A DNA stretch of 64,000 nt from Thauera propionica (GCF_002245655.1 NZ_NOIH01000008.1:62001-126000), one strand, 5' to 3'. Counted from the stretch's first letter, positions 44,416 to 54,103 are shown. Notes: generated from the letters alone by a model not told the origin. Numbers and translations are program-made.

Positions 44416-44860
44416 TTGGATCGTTCTCCCGCGTCAGAAGCACGGGCAGGACGAACGGCGCGCACCATCGCGCTTTCCGGGTTCAGGAGCGATTGGGTAG
44501 GGCTTCTGCTTTCATCCGGTGGGTTTGTCGGGCTGTGATGGGTCGGCTGGTCGATATTCTCTTGCTCCCGCCGGCGCGCCGGGTAGGGCTGCCGGGCCGG
44601 AACATTTGATCCTGCAAGTGCGAGTAACGCGTCAATATCCAACCCGGGGGCTGGATGGGTGTATCGAAGTTGGCGATTGCGTTACCATCGGCGCCTTTTT
44701 CGGCTTTGGATGGCACGCAGCGGTGACGCCGGGAGCGCTCTTCAGGGCTCATCGCCAGCAGTCTGCCGTCGTCTGTCGGCTTCGTCGTTCTGACGCACGA
44801 AACCTCGACGTGATGCACTTGGCTGGCAGCGACCGGGTCAACCGCCCGAAAGTATATTTC
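44416..44860. other. Divergent leader region between rne and rluC
   Basis: A 445-base gap with no supported gene; the frame before rluC is open but has no conserved-looking sequence. It must hold both promoters. RNase E genes commonly have long structured leaders that RNase E itself cuts. A perfect 12-bp palindrome CCGGCGCGCCGG lies at 44571-44582 within the expected rne leader. I found no convincing -35/-10 pair on either strand. Confidence 0.5.
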
Positions 44861-45820
44861 ATGACGACTATCGAAGGCAAAAGCATTGCGGTAAGACACG
44901 AGCGTATCGACGAGGCTTCGGCCGGTCAGCGCATCGACAATTACCTGTTGCGCGTCGCCAAGGGCGTGCCCAAGAGCCACATCTACCGCATCCTGCGCAG
45001 CGGCGAGGTGCGTGTGAACGGCGGCCGGGTGCAGCAGACCTACCGCCTGGCGGAAGGCGACGAGGTGCGCATTCCGCCGATCCGCGTCGCCGAGCCGACC
45101 CGCAGCGCGCCTGCGCCCGCGGGCAAGCCGTTGCCCGTGGTATTCGAGGATGAGGCACTGATCGTCATCGACAAGCCGGCGGGCAAAGCCGTGCATGGCG
45201 GCAGCGGCGTGAGCTATGGCGTGATCGAACAGTTGCGCGTGCAGCGCCCCGACGTGCGCATGCTCGAGCTTGCGCACCGCCTAGACCGCGAGACTTCCGG
45301 TCTGCTCATCGTGGCGAAGAAGCGCTCGGCGCTGACCGCGCTGCACGACATGATGCGCGAGGGGCGTATCGAGAAGCGCTACCTGACGCTGGTTCCCGGG
45401 CGCTGGAACAATCCGCTGCAGCACGTGAAGGTGGCGCTGCACAAGTACCTGACTGCGGACGGCGAGCGCCGCGTGCGTGTCAGCGACGAAGGCAAGCCGG
45501 CGCACAGCATCGTCCGCCTGGTCAGGCGCTGGCGCGACTACAGCCTGCTGGAGGTGGAACTCAAGACCGGCCGCACCCACCAGATCCGCGTGCATCTGGC
45601 GCACCTGGGCTTCCCGCTGTGCGGCGACGACAAGTACGGCGACTTCGCGCTCAACAAGCGGCTCGAAGGCGAGGGGCTGAAGCGCATGTTCCTGCATGCG
45701 GCGAAGCTGAAGTTCGCTCATCCGCTGACGGGTGAGGCCTTGTCCTTCGAGGCGCCGCTGCCCGACGAGCTGCAGGGTTTCGTTGATGCGCTGGGCGCAC
45801 CGGAGAAGATCCATGGCTGA
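44861..45820 (+). CDS. rluC: Ribosomal large-subunit pseudouridine synthase RluC
   Basis: A 319-residue RluA-family enzyme that makes pseudouridines in 23S rRNA (955, 2504 and 2580 in E. coli). An S4 RNA-binding domain covers about residues 17-75 (QRIDNYLLRV ... RVNGGRV), then the catalytic domain with Asp in LELAHRLDRETSGLL and the KTGRTHQIRVHLAHLG motif. The ATG chosen opens MTTIEGKSIAV, the usual family start, but has no Shine-Dalgarno sequence. Its end overlaps the HAD phosphatase start by eight bases, so the two are coupled. Back-to-back placement with rne supports RluC over RluD or RluA. Confidence 0.93.
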   Translation: MTTIEGKSIAVRHERIDEASAGQRIDNYLLRVAKGVPKSHIYRILRSGEVRVNGGRVQQTYRLAEGDEVRIPPIRVAEPTRSAPAPAGKPLPVVFEDEALIVIDKPAGKAVHGGSGVSYGVIEQLRVQRPDVRMLELAHRLDRETSGLLIVAKKRSALTALHDMMREGRIEKRYLTLVPGRWNNPLQHVKVALHKYLTADGERRVRVSDEGKPAHSIVRLVRRWRDYSLLEVELKTGRTHQIRVHLAHLGFPLCGDDKYGDFALNKRLEGEGLKRMFLHAAKLKFAHPLTGEALSFEAPLPDELQGFVDALGAPEKIHG

Positions 45821-46469
45821 GCGTTTCGACCTGATCGTGTTCGACTGGGACGGCACGCTGATGGATTCGGCCGCGGCCATCGTGCATGCGATCCAGGCTT
45901 CGTGCCGTGATCTCGGTCTGCCCGAGCCGCCGGACGAGCGTGCGCGCTACGTGATCGGGCTGGGGCTTGGCGATGCCCTGCGCCACGCCGTGCCCGAGCT
46001 GCGCGAGCCCGACTATCCGCGCATGATCGAGCGTTATCGTCATCATTTCCTTTCGCGCGACCACGAGCTGACGCTGTTCGAAGGCGTCGAGGCCTTGGTC
46101 GGCGAACTGGCCGGGCGCGGCAAGATGCTCGGTGTGGCGACCGGCAAGAGCCGGGCGGGGCTGAATCGCGTGTTGGGCAGCACCGGGCTGGGTGTGCATT
46201 TTCACGCCACCCGCTGCGCCGACGAGTGCTTCTCCAAGCCGCATCCGGCGATGCTTGATGAGTTGATGGACGAACTCGGTGTGATGCCGGAGCGCACCCT
46301 CATGGTGGGCGACACGACGCACGACCTGCAGATGGCGAAGAATGCGGGTGTCGCTGCGCTGGGGGTCAGCTTCGGGGCGCACCCACGGTCCGCACTCGAG
46401 GCGGAGTCGCCGCTGGCCTGTGTGCAGACGCCCGGCGACATGGTGCGCTGGCTGCTCGAGCGCGCCTGA
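45813..46469 (+). CDS. HAD-family phosphatase, phosphoglycolate phosphatase-like
   Basis: A 218-residue HAD hydrolase with motif I VFDWDGTLMDS (nucleophile Asp near residue 9), motif II Thr in GVATGKSRAG, and motifs III and IV around KPHPAMLDEL and VGDTTHDLQMAKNAG. A helical cap lies between residues 15 and 85. This is the Gph/YieH layout; substrates of such proteins are usually small sugar or nucleotide phosphates. The start overlaps the rluC stop, so translation is coupled; the same pair occurs in other Betaproteobacteria. It converges with the next gene, 15 bases apart. Confidence 0.88.
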   Translation: MAERFDLIVFDWDGTLMDSAAAIVHAIQASCRDLGLPEPPDERARYVIGLGLGDALRHAVPELREPDYPRMIERYRHHFLSRDHELTLFEGVEALVGELAGRGKMLGVATGKSRAGLNRVLGSTGLGVHFHATRCADECFSKPHPAMLDELMDELGVMPERTLMVGDTTHDLQMAKNAGVAALGVSFGAHPRSALEAESPLACVQTPGDMVRWLLERA

Positions 46470-46484
46470 TCTGCGCGGCGGTCT

Positions 46485-47231
46485 TCAGGCGAGCAGCAGG
46501 AACAGGCTGGGGCGTTTTGCGAGCGCGGGGCGCTCCGCCTTCTTCCAGTCGCGCACGCTGCGGGTCTGCAGCAGTTCGTTGGCCGTGCTGAGGTCGCAGG
46601 CGACGCAAAGGCGTGTTACGGGCTTCAACGTTTTCAGCAGGGCGTCGAACATGCGCTCGTTGCGGTACGGCGTTTCGATGAAGATCTGCGTGCGTCCGAG
46701 CTTGCGTGATTCGTCCTCGAGGGCGCGCAGCGCGGTGTCGCGCTCGGCTTCGTTCACCGGCAGGTAGCCGTGGAAGGCGAAGCTCTGGCCGTTGAGCCCG
46801 GAGCCCATCAGGCCGAGCAGGATCGACGACGGGCCGACCAGCGGCGCAACACGGATGCCGAGCGCGTGGGCGCGGGCGACGAGACGGGCGCCGGGGTCGG
46901 CGACGGCCGGGCAGCCGGCGTCGGACATCAGGCCGATGTCGCGGCCCTCGAGTGCGGGGGCGAGCAGGGCGTCGAACTCGGTGTCCCTGGCCTTTGCAGG
47001 GTCGGCAGGTAGTTCGCGGATGTCGGTGTCGCGCAGCGGGTGCGGGTAGTCGAGCTGCTTCAGGTGGGCGCGTGCGGCGCGCGCCGTTTCTACGACGAAG
47101 TGGTGCAGCCTGGTCGTGATCGCCTGGGCCTGGGTGGGCAGGAAGCCGGGCCAGGGGGTATCGCCAAGTGCGACAGGAACGAGGAACAGCGTGCCTTGCT
47201 CGCCGGGGCCGCGTTGGGGGAGGGCGCTCAT
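46485..47231 (-). CDS. RsmI-related SAM-dependent methyltransferase (tetrapyrrole methylase family)
   Basis: A 248-residue member of the tetrapyrrole-methylase fold, close to RsmI (16S rRNA cytidine-1402 2'-O-methyltransferase) but with a different N-terminus (TLFLVPVALGDTPW). It retains LMSDAGCPAVADPGARLV, the SDAG-x-P-x-x-DPG motif, and PLVGPSSILLGLMGSGLNGQSFAFHGYLP, shown in part by GPSSILLGLMGSGL. It is best described as an RsmI paralogue of the small group next to maf; its target is not established. Its start overlaps the upstream Maf-family stop by four bases (ATGA), indicating coupled translation. Confidence 0.85.
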   Translation of the reverse strand: MSALPQRGPGEQGTLFLVPVALGDTPWPGFLPTQAQAITTRLHHFVVETARAARAHLKQLDYPHPLRDTDIRELPADPAKARDTEFDALLAPALEGRDIGLMSDAGCPAVADPGARLVARAHALGIRVAPLVGPSSILLGLMGSGLNGQSFAFHGYLPVNEAERDTALRALEDESRKLGRTQIFIETPYRNERMFDALLKTLKPVTRLCVACDLSTANELLQTRSVRDWKKAERPALAKRPSLFLLLA

Positions 47232-47803
47232 GGCAGTTCGACGCCTTCGGCGCGCAGCATGCGGGACAGTGCGATCAATGGCAGGCCAATCAGTGCGGTC
47301 GGGTCGTCGCCCGACAGCGCGTCGAGCAGGGCGATGCCGAGACCTTCGGACTTTGCGCTGCCGGCGCAGTCGAGCGGGCGTTCCTTGGCGACATAGCGCC
47401 GGATCTCGTCGTCGCTCAGTGTGCGGAATCGCACCGAGGTCGGTACGCCCTCGATCTGCACGTTACCGCTGCGGGTGTTGAGCAGGGCGAGTGCGGTATG
47501 AAAGACCACCGTCTGGCCGCTCATCCGCTGCAGCTGCTCGATCGCGCGGGATTCCGTGCCGGGCTTGCCGAAGATTTCGTTGCCCATGTGGGCCACCTGA
47601 TCGCTGCCGATGATCAGCGCGTCGGGCCAGTCCCGGGCGACGGCGCGCGCTTTCTCGGCGGCGAGCCGTTCTGCGGTGGCTGCGGGCGATTCGCCGCTGA
47701 GCGGGGATTCGTCGATGTCCGGGCGGGCGACCGTGAAAGGAATGGACAGGCGTTCGAGCAGCATCCGCCGGTAGGTGGAAGTGGAGGCGAGGACGAGTTT
47801 CAT
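47228..47803 (-). CDS. yceF: Maf-family nucleotide pyrophosphatase, YceF type
   Basis: A 191-residue Maf protein, hydrolysing non-canonical or modified nucleoside triphosphates; YceF prefers 7-methyl-GTP. Seen are LASTSTYRRMLLERL at the N-terminus, DIDESPL, and IIGSDQVAHM with the conserved Asp, and a C-terminal region with DCAGSAKSEGLG typical of the YceF branch. The start MKLVLAST fits; the frame runs upstream across the yceD promoter region. Placement back to back with yceD-rpmF-plsX is the same as in E. coli. Confidence 0.92.
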   Translation of the reverse strand: MKLVLASTSTYRRMLLERLSIPFTVARPDIDESPLSGESPAATAERLAAEKARAVARDWPDALIIGSDQVAHMGNEIFGKPGTESRAIEQLQRMSGQTVVFHTALALLNTRSGNVQIEGVPTSVRFRTLSDDEIRRYVAKERPLDCAGSAKSEGLGIALLDALSGDDPTALIGLPLIALSRMLRAEGVELP

Positions 47804-47907
47804 CGGAGGCAAGGGCGGGTGGTGCGGCGGAGCGGACGCCCGCGAGGGCGTCACGATGCATGACGGCTTTGACACAAAGCCAGAAAAAATAATATCATGC
47901 ACGGCTT

Positions 47908-48438
47908 ATGTCGCAACAAAGCGCATCGTCCGGCAAGATTGCCGATCCGTTTCGTTTCGCTGCCGATGCACGAACCCTGCGGGGCGAGGTGGCGGTGGCG
48001 AAGCTGTCGCGTCTGGCAGATTCGCTCGTCAGCACCGACGGGGCGATCAGCTGGTCGGTTGAGGGCTCGATGTTCGAAGGCGTGGTGTCCGGTCAGTCCG
48101 ACCCCCGCCTGAAGCTCCGGCTCGATGGCACGCTGAATCTGCGCTGCCAGCGCTGCCTCGGTGGTCTCGACTGGGTGCTGGCGGTAGAGACCGTGCTCCA
48201 GCCTGTGCGGGTCGGTCAGCCGATTCCGGATGAGGAACTCGAGGACGACGAGGTCGATGCAATCGAGATCGACGGCGAACTCGATCTGCTCGGGCTCATC
48301 GAGGACGAGATCCTGCTGGCGTTGCCGATTGCGCCGCGACACGAACAATGTGAAGCGCCCCGGGGTGGTAATGGGGCGAATGAAGAATCGCCTTTCGCTG
48401 CGCTGGCGTCGCTGCGAGGCAGTCATCGCGCAGACTAG
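47908..48438 (+). CDS. yceD: YceD/DUF177 family protein (23S rRNA accumulation protein)
   Basis: A 176-residue small protein. The family markers are [12 protein letters not shown] with a CxxC pair near residue 78, and the acidic [29 protein letters not shown] region, in part [19 protein letters not shown]. coli YceD is linked to 23S rRNA accumulation. It precedes rpmF by 29 bases, the common arrangement for this family, and likely shares its promoter with the ribosomal gene. Confidence 0.9.
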   Translation: MSQQSASSGKIADPFRFAADARTLRGEVAVAKLSRLADSLVSTDGAISWSVEGSMFEGVVSGQSDPRLKLRLDGTLNLRCQRCLGGLDWVLAVETVLQPVRVGQPIPDEELEDDEVDAIEIDGELDLLGLIEDEILLALPIAPRHEQCEAPRGGNGANEESPFAALASLRGSHRAD

Positions 48439-48467
48439 GCGCATTAATTTGTATCAGGAGCATTTTC

Positions 48468-48647
48468 ATGGCCGTCCAACAGAACAAGAAGTCCCCGTCG
48501 AAGCGTGGCATGCACCGCGCCCACGATTTCCTTACCGCCCCGGCGCTGGCCATCGAGCCGACCACGGGTGAAGTGCACCTGCGTCACCACGTCAGCCCGA
48601 GCGGGGTGTACCGTGGCAAGAAGGTCATGAAGGCCAAGGGCGAGTAA
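48468..48647 (+). CDS. rpmF: 50S ribosomal protein L32
   Basis: A 59-residue basic protein ([20 protein letters not shown] at the start, KVMKAKGE at the end) identical in layout to bacterial L32. The zinc-binding cysteines of the C-plus form are absent, as in other proteobacteria. A CAGGAG ribosome site precedes the ATG. It is in the conserved yceD-rpmF-plsX-fab order, with a terminator-like hairpin immediately after it. Confidence 0.97.
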   Translation: MAVQQNKKSPSKRGMHRAHDFLTAPALAIEPTTGEVHLRHHVSPSGVYRGKKVMKAKGE

Positions 48648-48668
48648 TTCCGCCTCTCGAGCGCGAGG

Positions 48669-48705
48669 GCGGCGCATGGCGCAATGCGCCTGCGCCGCTT
48701 TTTTT
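48669..48705 (+). terminator. Intrinsic terminator-like hairpin between rpmF and plsX
   Basis: GCGGCGCA and TGCGCCGC (48669-48676, 48691-48698) enclose a second stem GGCGC/GCGCC with an AAT loop, followed by seven T. It is a complete intrinsic terminator within the otherwise continuous rpmF-plsX-fab cluster, so it may limit read-through from ribosomal-protein expression into lipid synthesis. Confidence 0.75.
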
Positions 48706-48749
48706 CCGCGTTTCTTTTCCAATCACTGTCTGAATCACGCGAGATGCCG

Positions 48750-49766
48750 ATGGGTGTCACCATTGCGATCGACTGCATGGGTGGCGATCACGGCCCGGTC
48801 GTGACCGTGCCTGCTGCGCTCTCCTTTCTGCGCAGTCATCCTGATGCAAATGTAATTCTCGTCGGTCGGGAAGAGGCGATCGAGCCCCATCTCGGCTCGG
48901 CGGTTTCCGAATTCGGTGCCCGGATCCGCATCTATCCGGCGTCCGAGGTCGTCACCATGGACGACCCGCCCGCCATCGCCATGCGCAACAAGAAGGATTC
49001 TTCGATGCGCGTCGCGATGGACCTGGTCAAGGCCGGCGAGGCCTGTGCTGCCGTCTCGGCCGGAAATACCGGTGCGCTGATGGCGATTTCGCGTTTCGTC
49101 CTCAAGACGCTGCCGGGCATCGACCGCCCGGCGATCGCCACCGTCCTGCCCTCGATGAAGGGGCACACCTACGTGCTCGATCTCGGTGCCAACGTCGACT
49201 GCACGGCCGAACATCTGCTCCAGTTCGGGGTCATGGGCTCGTCGCTGGTCGCGGCCATCGAACACAAGGAGCGACCCAGCGTCGGTCTGCTGAACATTGG
49301 CGAAGAGGCCATCAAGGGCAACGACGTCGTCAAGGAGGCCGGCGAGTTGCTGCGTGCCAGCGGCCTCAACTTCTTCGGCAACGTCGAGGGGGACGACATT
49401 TACGAAGGCACGGTCGATGTGGTCGTCTGCGACGGCTTCGTCGGTAACGTTGCGCTGAAGACCTCCGAAGGCCTGGCGCAGATGCTGGGCGCCTTCCTGA
49501 AGCAGGAGTTCAGTCGCTCGCTGCTGACCAAGCTGATGGCGGTCGTGGCGCTGCCGGTGCTCAAGCGTTTCAAGAAGCGTGTCGATCACCGGCTGTACAA
49601 CGGCGCGCCCCTGCTGGGCTTGCGCGGGGTGGTGCTCAAGAGCCACGGTTCGGCCGACGCGGTTGCCTTCGGCAATGCGCTGTCGCGCGCGGCCGATGCG
49701 GCGTCCAATCGACTCATCGAACGCATTTCCGAAAGGATGGCGAGCATGAACGAGGTAAAAGCATGA
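48750..49766 (+). CDS. plsX: Phosphate acyltransferase PlsX
   Basis: A 338-residue peripheral-membrane enzyme that makes acyl-phosphate from acyl-ACP for phospholipid synthesis. Characteristic are [12 protein letters not shown] at the N-terminus, [12 protein letters not shown] near residue 105, [10 protein letters not shown] near 145 and the C-terminal [14 protein letters not shown]. Two in-frame ATG codons six bases apart (48744 and 48750) are possible; the second has GAGAT at a better distance. The stop overlaps the fabH start (ATGA). Confidence 0.96.
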   Translation: MGVTIAIDCMGGDHGPVVTVPAALSFLRSHPDANVILVGREEAIEPHLGSAVSEFGARIRIYPASEVVTMDDPPAIAMRNKKDSSMRVAMDLVKAGEACAAVSAGNTGALMAISRFVLKTLPGIDRPAIATVLPSMKGHTYVLDLGANVDCTAEHLLQFGVMGSSLVAAIEHKERPSVGLLNIGEEAIKGNDVVKEAGELLRASGLNFFGNVEGDDIYEGTVDVVVCDGFVGNVALKTSEGLAQMLGAFLKQEFSRSLLTKLMAVVALPVLKRFKKRVDHRLYNGAPLLGLRGVVLKSHGSADAVAFGNALSRAADAASNRLIERISERMASMNEVKA

Positions 49767-50728
49767 TCTACGCAAGGATCGCGGGCACCGGGAGCTATCT
49801 GCCCGGCAATCCGGTGAGTAACGATGATCTCGTTGCGCGCGGCATCGATACATCGGACGAGTGGATCGTCACTCGCTCGGGCATCCGCAGTCGCCACCTG
49901 GCGGCCGCCGATGTCGGTGCCAGCGATCTGGCGCGCATCGCGGCGGAGCGGGCGATCGAAGCCGCAGGCTGCGAGGCCGAGGACATCGATCTGATCATTG
50001 TCGCGACCTCGACCCCCGACTACATCTTCCCGAGTACGGCGGCACTGGTGCAGGCCAAGCTCGGCATCCGCAATGGCGGCGCGGCGTTCGATGTGCAGGC
50101 GGTGTGCAGCGGCTTCGTCTATGCGCTGACCGTCGCCGAGAAGTTCATTCGCTCGGGCAGTCACAAGCGTGCGCTGGTGATCGGTGCCGAGGTGTTTTCG
50201 CGCATCCTTGACTGGTCGGACCGCGCGACCTGCGTGCTGTTCGGCGATGGTGCCGGCGCGGTGGTGCTGGAGGCGTCCGAGCAGCCTGGCATTCGCGCCT
50301 CGGCACTGCATGCGGACGGCAGTCATCACCCGATCCTGTGCGTGCCCGGCGGCGTGGCTTCCGGTCAGGTCATCGGCGACCCCTTCCTGCGCATGGACGG
50401 TCAGGCGGTGTTCAAGTTCGCGGTCAAGGTGCTCGGCGACGTCGCCCACGAAGTCCTGGAAGTGGCGGGCGAGAGCGCCGACAGCGTCGACTGGCTCATT
50501 CCACACCAGGCCAACATCCGCATCATCCAGGCCACGGCCAAGCGCCTGGGGCTGTCGATGGACAAGGTCATCACCACGCTCGATCATCACGGCAATACTT
50601 CGGCCGCGTCGATTCCGCTGGCGCTTGACGAGGCAGTGCGCAGCGGCAAGCTGCGCCCGGGCCAACGCGTCATCATCGAGGGCGTCGGCGGCGGTTTCAC
50701 CTGGGGCGCAGCCCTGATCGATTTCTGA
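49763..50728 (+). CDS. fabH: 3-oxoacyl-ACP synthase III (FabH)
   Basis: A 321-residue condensing enzyme that starts fatty-acid synthesis from acetyl-CoA and malonyl-ACP. The nucleophile Cys lies in [11 protein letters not shown] near residue 114; the His and Asn of the catalytic triad are in [10 protein letters not shown] and [11 protein letters not shown]; the C-terminus is [14 protein letters not shown]. Length is normal. It overlaps plsX by four bases and precedes fabD by 36 bases. Confidence 0.97.
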   Translation: MIYARIAGTGSYLPGNPVSNDDLVARGIDTSDEWIVTRSGIRSRHLAAADVGASDLARIAAERAIEAAGCEAEDIDLIIVATSTPDYIFPSTAALVQAKLGIRNGGAAFDVQAVCSGFVYALTVAEKFIRSGSHKRALVIGAEVFSRILDWSDRATCVLFGDGAGAVVLEASEQPGIRASALHADGSHHPILCVPGGVASGQVIGDPFLRMDGQAVFKFAVKVLGDVAHEVLEVAGESADSVDWLIPHQANIRIIQATAKRLGLSMDKVITTLDHHGNTSAASIPLALDEAVRSGKLRPGQRVIIEGVGGGFTWGAALIDF

Positions 50729-50764
50729 TTCTTCATCTTCATTTCTGACAACCGGAGAGCAGGC

Positions 50765-51694
50765 ATGGCATTTGCGCTGGTTTTTCCCGGGCAGGGTTCG
50801 CAATCGGTCGGCATGATGGCCGCCTATGGCGAGTCTGCAGTGATTCGTGAAACCTTCGCTGAAGCGTCCGATGCGCTGGGCGAAGACCTGTGGGCCATGG
50901 TGTGCGATGGGCCGGCCGAGCGCCTTGCGCTGACGGTCAACACCCAGCCGCTGATGCTGACCGCAGGTGTTGCCGCCTATCGTGCATGGCTGGCGGCGGG
51001 TGGCGCCAAGCCGGCGCTGGTGGCGGGTCACAGCCTCGGTGAATATTCGGCGCTGGTTGCGGCAGGCGCCATGGCGTTCAAGGATGCCGTGCCGCTGGTG
51101 CGCTTCCGCGCACAGGCGATGCAGGAAGCCGTGCCTGCCGGTGAGGGTGCGATGGCCGCGGTGATGGGGCTCGAAGCCGACGCGGTGCGCGAGGCTTGCG
51201 CAGAGGCTGCGCAAGGGCAGGTGGTCGAGGCTGCCAACCTGAATGCGCCGGGACAGATCGTGATCGCTGGCGCGAAGGCAGCGGTCGAGCGTGCGGGCGA
51301 GATCGCCAAGGCCAAGGGCGCCAAGCGCGCGGTGCTGCTGCCGGTGTCGGCGCCGTTCCACTGTGCGCTGATGCGCCCGGCCGCCGAGCGCCTGGCGGAA
51401 CGCCTCGCGGGCGTTGCCATCGTCAAGCCGCAGATCGACGTCATCAACAACGTCGATGTCGCCGTCTATGATGATCCGGAGAAGATCCGCGATGCGCTGG
51501 TGCGCCAGGCCTATTCGCCGGTGCGCTGGATCGAGCTGGTGCAGGCAATGGCGGCGCGTGGCATGACTCATGTCATCGAGTGTGGGCCGGGCAAGGTGCT
51601 GGCCGGCATGACCAAGCGCATTGCGAAGGAAGTGGAAGGCGGTTCGGCGCACGATGCGGCGAGCCTCGAGCAGTCGATTGCGGCGGTGGGGTAA
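50765..51694 (+). CDS. fabD: Malonyl-CoA:ACP transacylase
   Basis: A 309-residue enzyme that loads malonyl groups onto acyl carrier protein. The N-terminal FVFPGQGSQSVGM is represented by LVFPGQGSQSVG; the catalytic Ser is in GHSLGEYSALV near residue 90, with the substrate Arg shortly after (LVRFRAQAMQ), and the second catalytic residue His in SAPFHCALM near residue 200. An ACCGGAGAGC ribosome site precedes the ATG. The fabG gene begins three bases after its stop. Confidence 0.97.
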   Translation: MAFALVFPGQGSQSVGMMAAYGESAVIRETFAEASDALGEDLWAMVCDGPAERLALTVNTQPLMLTAGVAAYRAWLAAGGAKPALVAGHSLGEYSALVAAGAMAFKDAVPLVRFRAQAMQEAVPAGEGAMAAVMGLEADAVREACAEAAQGQVVEAANLNAPGQIVIAGAKAAVERAGEIAKAKGAKRAVLLPVSAPFHCALMRPAAERLAERLAGVAIVKPQIDVINNVDVAVYDDPEKIRDALVRQAYSPVRWIELVQAMAARGMTHVIECGPGKVLAGMTKRIAKEVEGGSAHDAASLEQSIAAVG

Positions 51695-51697
51695 GGA

Positions 51698-52447
51698 ATG
51701 AGTTTTTCGCTTGAAGGACAGGTGGCGCTGGTCACCGGCGCGTCGCGCGGCATTGGTCGCGCAGTGGCGCTTGAACTGGGGCGCCTCGGTGCGACCGTGG
51801 TCGGCACCGCCACCTCGGAGTCCGGCGCCGCCGATATCGAGAAGGCGCTGCTCGAGGCTGGCTGCAAGGGCGCGGGCATGGCGCTGAACGTGACCGACGC
51901 CGATGCCTGCGATGCGCTGGTCGGCGATATCGAGAAGCGGTTCGGGGCGATCGGCATCCTGGTGAACAACGCCGGCATCACGCGCGACAACCTCGCGATG
52001 CGCATGAAGGATGAGGAGTGGGATGCGGTGATCGACACCAATCTGCGTGCCGTCTTCCGCATGAGCAAGCTGGTGATGCGCGGCATGATGAAGGCGCGCA
52101 CCGGTCGCATCATCAACATCACTTCAGTGGTCGCAAGCGCTGGCAATCCGGGTCAGGCCAACTATGCGGCTGCGAAGGCCGGCGTGGCCGGCATGACGCG
52201 TGCGCTGGCGCGCGAACTGGGCAGCCGCAACATTACGGTGAATTGCGTGGCGCCCGGTTTCATCGATACCGACATGACCCGTGCGCTGCCCGAGGCGGCG
52301 CGCGACGCACTGCTCGGCAACATCGCACTTGGGCGCCTGGGGCGTCCGGAAGAGATTGCGGGCGCGGTCGCGTTCCTTGCATCGCCTGCCGCTGCCTACG
52401 TGACGGGGACCACCCTGCACGTGAATGGCGGCATGTACATGTCCTGA
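51698..52447 (+). CDS. fabG: 3-oxoacyl-ACP reductase FabG
   Basis: A 249-residue short-chain dehydrogenase, NADPH-dependent, acting in fatty-acid elongation. The cofactor motif is VTGASRGIGRAVA at residues 12-24, with NNAGITRDN near residue 90 and the catalytic Ser, Tyr-x3-Lys in ITSVVASAGNPGQANYAAAK at about 140-160, shown here in two parts, TSVVASAG and YAAAK. The C-terminus ends in the conserved NGGMYM. It starts three bases after fabD. Its stop lies in a small inverted repeat. Confidence 0.97.
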   Translation: MSFSLEGQVALVTGASRGIGRAVALELGRLGATVVGTATSESGAADIEKALLEAGCKGAGMALNVTDADACDALVGDIEKRFGAIGILVNNAGITRDNLAMRMKDEEWDAVIDTNLRAVFRMSKLVMRGMMKARTGRIINITSVVASAGNPGQANYAAAKAGVAGMTRALARELGSRNITVNCVAPGFIDTDMTRALPEAARDALLGNIALGRLGRPEEIAGAVAFLASPAAAYVTGTTLHVNGGMYMS

Positions 52448-52459
52448 CCAACGGTCAGG
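52443..52459. repeat. 7-bp inverted repeat over the fabG stop
   Basis: CCTGACC and GGTCAGG with an AAC loop include the fabG stop codon and lie 24 bases before the acpP -10. It may lessen read-through or slow 3' decay of the fabG message, or be an operator for acpP. Confidence 0.4.
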
Positions 52460-52479
52460 ATAGCGGTTCAGCCGGGTTT

Positions 52480-52488
52480 TGGTAGAAT
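52480..52488 (+). promoter_or_regulatory. Extended -10 promoter for acpP
   Basis: TGG-TAGAAT is an extended -10 (TGn plus a 5/6 TATAAT match) 50 bases before the acpP ATG, without an obvious -35. A separate strong acpP promoter inside the fab cluster is known in E. coli, so one is expected here. Confidence 0.5.
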
Positions 52489-52537
52489 ACGCCGGCTTTT
52501 TCAATACACCCGTTACCCTCTGGGAAGGAGTTAGTTC

Positions 52538-52777
52538 ATGGAGAACATCGAACAGCGCGTCAAGAAGATCGTCGCTGAGCAACTTGGCGTGAACGAATCG
52601 GAGATCAAGATCGAGTCTTCGTTCGTCGATGATCTTGGCGCGGATTCGCTGGACACCGTGGAGCTGGTCATGGCCCTCGAAGAAGAATTCGAGTGCGAAA
52701 TCCCGGACGAAGAGGCCGAGAAGATCACCACCGTCCAGCAGGCGATTGACTACGTCAACGCCCATCTCAAGAAGTAA
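52538..52777 (+). CDS. acpP: Acyl carrier protein
   Basis: A 79-residue acidic carrier protein holding growing acyl chains on a phosphopantetheine arm. The attachment Ser is residue 37 in [14 protein letters not shown]. Four-helix composition and length are standard. GGGAAGGAG before the ATG is a very strong ribosome site, fitting the high expression of this protein. It sits between fabG and fabF with its own likely promoter. Confidence 0.98.
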   Translation: MENIEQRVKKIVAEQLGVNESEIKIESSFVDDLGADSLDTVELVMALEEEFECEIPDEEAEKITTVQQAIDYVNAHLKK

Positions 52778-52867
52778 TTCGCTTCCTTGAGTTCCTGCGG
52801 TCCGGACGCCGCGTGAGCGGTATCCGGACTTCTCGTATTTTCTTCATTGATTTCAACGGAGTTGCCC

Positions 52868-54103
52868 GTGTCGCGTCGTAGAGTCGTCGTCACCGGTCTG
52901 GGTCTGATTTCGCCGGTCGGCAATACTGTTCCCGAGGCCTGGGAAAATCTGATTGCCGGCAAGAGCGGCATTGGTCCGATCACCCGATTCGACGCAAGTG
53001 CCTTCGCCGCCCGTATTGCGGGCGAGGTGAAGAACTTCGACGTCACCGAATACCTGTCCGCCAAGGACGCGCGCCGCATGGATGTCTTCATCCACTACGG
53101 CATGGCTGCGGGCATCCAGGCGATCCGCGACTCCGGCATTGAGGTCAATGAGTCCAACGCCGATCGGATCGGCGTCAATATCGGTTCCGGCATCGGCGGC
53201 CTGCCGATGATCGAGGACACGCACGACGACTTCCTCGGCGGCGGTCCGCGCAAGATTTCGCCCTTCTTCATTCCGGGCACCATCATCAACATGATCTCCG
53301 GCAACCTGTCGATCATGTTCGGAATGAAGGGGCCCAACATCTCGGTGGTGACCGCGTGCACCACCGGCCTGCATGCGATCGGCCTGAGTGCGCGCATGAT
53401 CGAATACGGCGATGCTGACGTCATGGTGTGCGGAGGTGCCGAGTCCACCGTCACGAACCTCGCGATCGGCGGCTTCGCTTCGGCCAAGGCGCTGTCGACC
53501 CGCAACGACGATCCGGCCACCGCGAGCCGCCCGTGGGACAAGGACCGCGACGGCTTCGTGCTGGGCGAAGGTGCGGGCGTGATGGTGATCGAGGAGTACG
53601 AACACGCTGTCCGCCGTGGCGCGAAGATCTATGCCGAGCTCGCCGGTTTCGGCATGAGCGGCGATGCGTACCACATGACGGCACCTGATACCGACGGTCC
53701 GCGTCGCAGCATGGTCAACGCCATGAAGAACGCTGGCGTGAATCCGGACCAGATCCATTACCTGAACGCGCACGGCACCTCGACGCCGCTGGGCGACAAG
53801 AACGAGACCGAGGCCATCAAGCTGGCCTTCGGCGTCGATGCGGCGAAGAAGCTTGTCATTAACTCGACCAAGTCGATGACCGGCCATCTGCTCGGTGGTG
53901 CCGGCGGGGTGGAATCGGTGTTCACGGTGCTGGCGGTCCACAACCAGATCTCGCCGCCGACGATCAACATCTTCGAGCAGGATCCGGAGTGTGACCTGGA
54001 CTACTGCGCTAATGTGGCCCGTCCGATGAAGATCGACGTGGCGCTGAAGAATAACTTCGGCTTTGGCGGCACCAACGGCACGCTGGTCTTCCGGCGCATC
54101 TGA
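52868..54103 (+). CDS. fabF: 3-oxoacyl-ACP synthase II (FabF)
   Basis: A 411-residue elongation condensing enzyme, able to extend C16:1 to C18:1. The nucleophile Cys lies in [12 protein letters not shown] near residue 163; His residues of the triad are in [15 protein letters not shown] and [23 protein letters not shown] is near the end. I place the start at a GTG ([12 protein letters not shown]), six bases after a GGAG ribosome site, because an upstream TTG in the frame would include non-homologous residues. It follows acpP by 90 bases. Confidence 0.96.
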   Translation: MSRRRVVVTGLGLISPVGNTVPEAWENLIAGKSGIGPITRFDASAFAARIAGEVKNFDVTEYLSAKDARRMDVFIHYGMAAGIQAIRDSGIEVNESNADRIGVNIGSGIGGLPMIEDTHDDFLGGGPRKISPFFIPGTIINMISGNLSIMFGMKGPNISVVTACTTGLHAIGLSARMIEYGDADVMVCGGAESTVTNLAIGGFASAKALSTRNDDPATASRPWDKDRDGFVLGEGAGVMVIEEYEHAVRRGAKIYAELAGFGMSGDAYHMTAPDTDGPRRSMVNAMKNAGVNPDQIHYLNAHGTSTPLGDKNETEAIKLAFGVDAAKKLVINSTKSMTGHLLGGAGGVESVFTVLAVHNQISPPTINIFEQDPECDLDYCANVARPMKIDVALKNNFGFGGTNGTLVFRRI

